DNA of 14,242 nucleotides from Pseudomonadota bacterium (GTDB taxonomy: Bacteria; Pseudomonadota; Gammaproteobacteria; Burkholderiales; Thiobacillaceae). This document shows positions 13,013 through 14,242 of the stretch, piece by piece. Below the pieces are notes generated by a model. That model was not told the DNA's origin. It saw nothing but the letters and a program-made list of their open reading frames with translations, and did not search any database. The stretch spans positions 1 through 14,242 of the forward strand of contig JAUPLV010000042.1 of assembly GCA_030836725.1 (NCBI GenBank), read 5' to 3'. Position numbers and translations under genes: made by a program. How positions within the stretch are numbered: position 1 is the first letter of the stretch; each line of letters starts with the position of its first letter.

Positions 13013-14242
13013 GTGACGGCTGACCACAAGCCACGCTTACGCACCATCCATAAATCGTCCAAGCTCGACAACGTCTGTTACGACATTCGCGGTCCGGTGA
13101 TGGCGCGCGCGCGCCAGATGGAGGAGGAAGGCCAGCGCATCATCAAGCTGAACATCGGCAATCCCGCGCCGTTCGGCTTCGAGGCGCCCGAGGAAATCGT
13201 GCAGGACGTGATCCTCAACCTACCCAACGCCTCGGGCTACAGCGACTCCAAGGGGCTGTTCTCGGCGCGCAAGGCGATCATGCACGAGTCCCAGCGCAAG
13301 GGCATTGCCGGGGTGCAGATCGACGACATCTTCATCGGCAACGGCGTTTCCGAGCTGATCGTGATGGCGATGCAGGCGCTCCTGAACAACGGCGACGAGG
13401 TGCTGGTGCCGGCGCCCGACTATCCGCTGTGGACGGCGGCGGTGAGCCTGGGCGGCGGCAAGCCGCGCCATTACCTGTGCGACGAGGGCGCCGGCTGGCT
13501 GCCCGATCTGGACGACATCCGCGCCAAGATCACGCACAACACGCGCGCCATCGTCATCATCAACCCGAACAACCCGACCGGCGCGCTGTATCCGACCGAG
13601 CTGCTGCTGGAAATCCTGGAGATCGCGCGCAAGCACCAGCTGATCGTGTACGCCGACGAGATCTATGACAAGGTGCTGTACGACGGCGTCGAGCACACCT
13701 CGATCGCTTCGCTGGCCGAGGACGTGCTGGTCGTCACCTTCAACGGCCTGTCGAAGAACTACCGTGCCTGCGGCTACCGCTCGGGCTGGCTGATCGTGTC
13801 GGGCGACAAGCGCCATGCCAAGGATTATCTGGAAGGCCTCAACATGCTGGCGTCGATGCGCCTCTGTTCCAACGTGCCGGGGCAGTATGCGATCCAGACC
13901 GCGCTCGGCGGCTACCAGAGCATCAACGACCTGGTCGCGCCGAGCGGACGGCTGACGCGTCAGCGCGATCTGGCGCACGAACTGCTGACCCTGATTCCCG
14001 GAGTGACCTGCGTCAAGCCGAAGGCGGCGATGTACCTGTTTCCGCGGCTCGACCCCAAGCTCTACCCCATCCACGACGACCAGAAGTTCATCCTCAACCT
14101 GCTGGAAGAGGAGCGCGTGCTGGTGGTGCAGGGCAGCGGCTTCAACTGGCCGCACCCGGACCACATCCGCGTGGTGTTCCTGCCGCACGAAGAAGATTTG
14201 ACCGAGGCGATTTCGCGCCTGAGCCGGTTCCTCGACCGCCAG
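13013..14242 (+). CDS. alaA: Alanine-forming aminotransferase AlaA (class I/II PLP enzyme), nearly complete
   Basis: 410 codons are visible with no stop before the right edge. E. coli AlaA is 405 residues, so probably only the last few are missing. It is a pyridoxal-phosphate aminotransferase that makes alanine from pyruvate with glutamate as donor. The match to AlaA (YfbQ) is close: SSKLDNVCYDIRGPV near the start, LNIGNPAPFGFEAPEE, VPAPDYPLWTAAVSLGGGK, IINPNNPTGALYP, Asp215 in YADEIYDKV and the PLP lysine Lys248 in FNGLSKNYR, with MLASMRLCSNVPGQ and IQTALGGYQSI following. The N-terminus is about 8 residues longer than E. coli AlaA. GTG at 13013 has GGGA at 13002-13005 upstream and is the only reasonable start before SSKLDN. 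It is transcribed from its own promoter, divergent from the DUF498-family gene. Confidence 0.94.
   Translation, partial: MTADHKPRLRTIHKSSKLDNVCYDIRGPVMARARQMEEEGQRIIKLNIGNPAPFGFEAPEEIVQDVILNLPNASGYSDSKGLFSARKAIMHESQRKGIAGVQIDDIFIGNGVSELIVMAMQALLNNGDEVLVPAPDYPLWTAAVSLGGGKPRHYLCDEGAGWLPDLDDIRAKITHNTRAIVIINPNNPTGALYPTELLLEILEIARKHQLIVYADEIYDKVLYDGVEHTSIASLAEDVLVVTFNGLSKNYRACGYRSGWLIVSGDKRHAKDYLEGLNMLASMRLCSNVPGQYAIQTALGGYQSINDLVAPSGRLTRQRDLAHELLTLIPGVTCVKPKAAMYLFPRLDPKLYPIHDDQKFILNLLEEERVLVVQGSGFNWPHPDHIRVVFLPHEEDLTEAISRLSRFLDRQ

Noticed and set aside
12385..13023. A 212-codon + strand frame over the DUF498-family gene and its upstream region.
   Set aside because: It is the shadow of the - strand gene, which has a clear family match; the frame also runs through the alaA promoter.
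1..14242. Searched for CRISPR arrays, tRNA/rRNA genes, insertion sequences, toxin-antitoxin pairs, phage or defence genes.
   Set aside because: No direct-repeat array, RNA gene, transposase, integrase or recognisable defence protein was seen on either strand.

Overview
The window looks like chromosomal core DNA from a G+C-rich betaproteobacterium. Three things point that way: the order surE–pcm–nlpD–rpoS, the linked tamA–tamB pair, and a betaproteobacterial proteasome homologue (BPH). BPH next to argG, with this codon use, suggests a Thiobacillus-like member of the Nitrosomonadales/Hydrogenophilales. That placement is an inference from recalled families, not a database result. There are fifteen protein genes: fourteen on the + strand and one on the - strand. 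I found no rRNA, tRNA, CRISPR array, insertion sequence or prophage, and no gap between genes reaches 300 bases.

Layout. (1) Bases 2-2220 hold the 3' end of argG, then ppnP, the proteasome-like BPH gene, yajQ and a DJ-1/PfpI gene. The first four lie 2-5 bases apart and look like one transcript; the DJ-1 gene follows after 37 bases behind a very strong ribosome binding site. (2) Bases 2344-7796 hold tamA and tamB, the outer-membrane translocation and assembly module. Both appear to start with TTG, and they overlap by 4 bases. (3) Bases 7836-11191 hold an extended -10 promoter, a possible 23-codon leader ORF, and the stationary-phase cluster surE, pcm, nlpD and rpoS, each overlapping the next. 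(4) Bases 11191-11909 hold a possible 21-codon ORF touching both rpoS and the following HAD nucleotidase gene (yrfG-like). (5) Bases 11982-12416 hold an unrecognised small membrane protein with clearly lower G+C. (6) Bases 12472-12876 (-) hold an Mth938/DUF498-family gene that converges on the membrane-protein gene across a strong hairpin. It diverges from alaA, an alanine-forming aminotransferase that has its own promoter and runs off the right edge.

Functional themes. The left block mixes nucleotide and arginine metabolism with protein quality control (BPH, DJ-1). The middle block builds the cell envelope. The surE–rpoS block couples damage repair (Pcm), nucleotide turnover (SurE), septal cell-wall activation (NlpD) and the general stress sigma factor. 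No gene is clearly a new defence or mobile system. The less ordinary elements are the BPH peptidase without an adjacent unfoldase, the two tiny coupled ORFs that bracket surE–rpoS, and the low-G+C orphan membrane gene.
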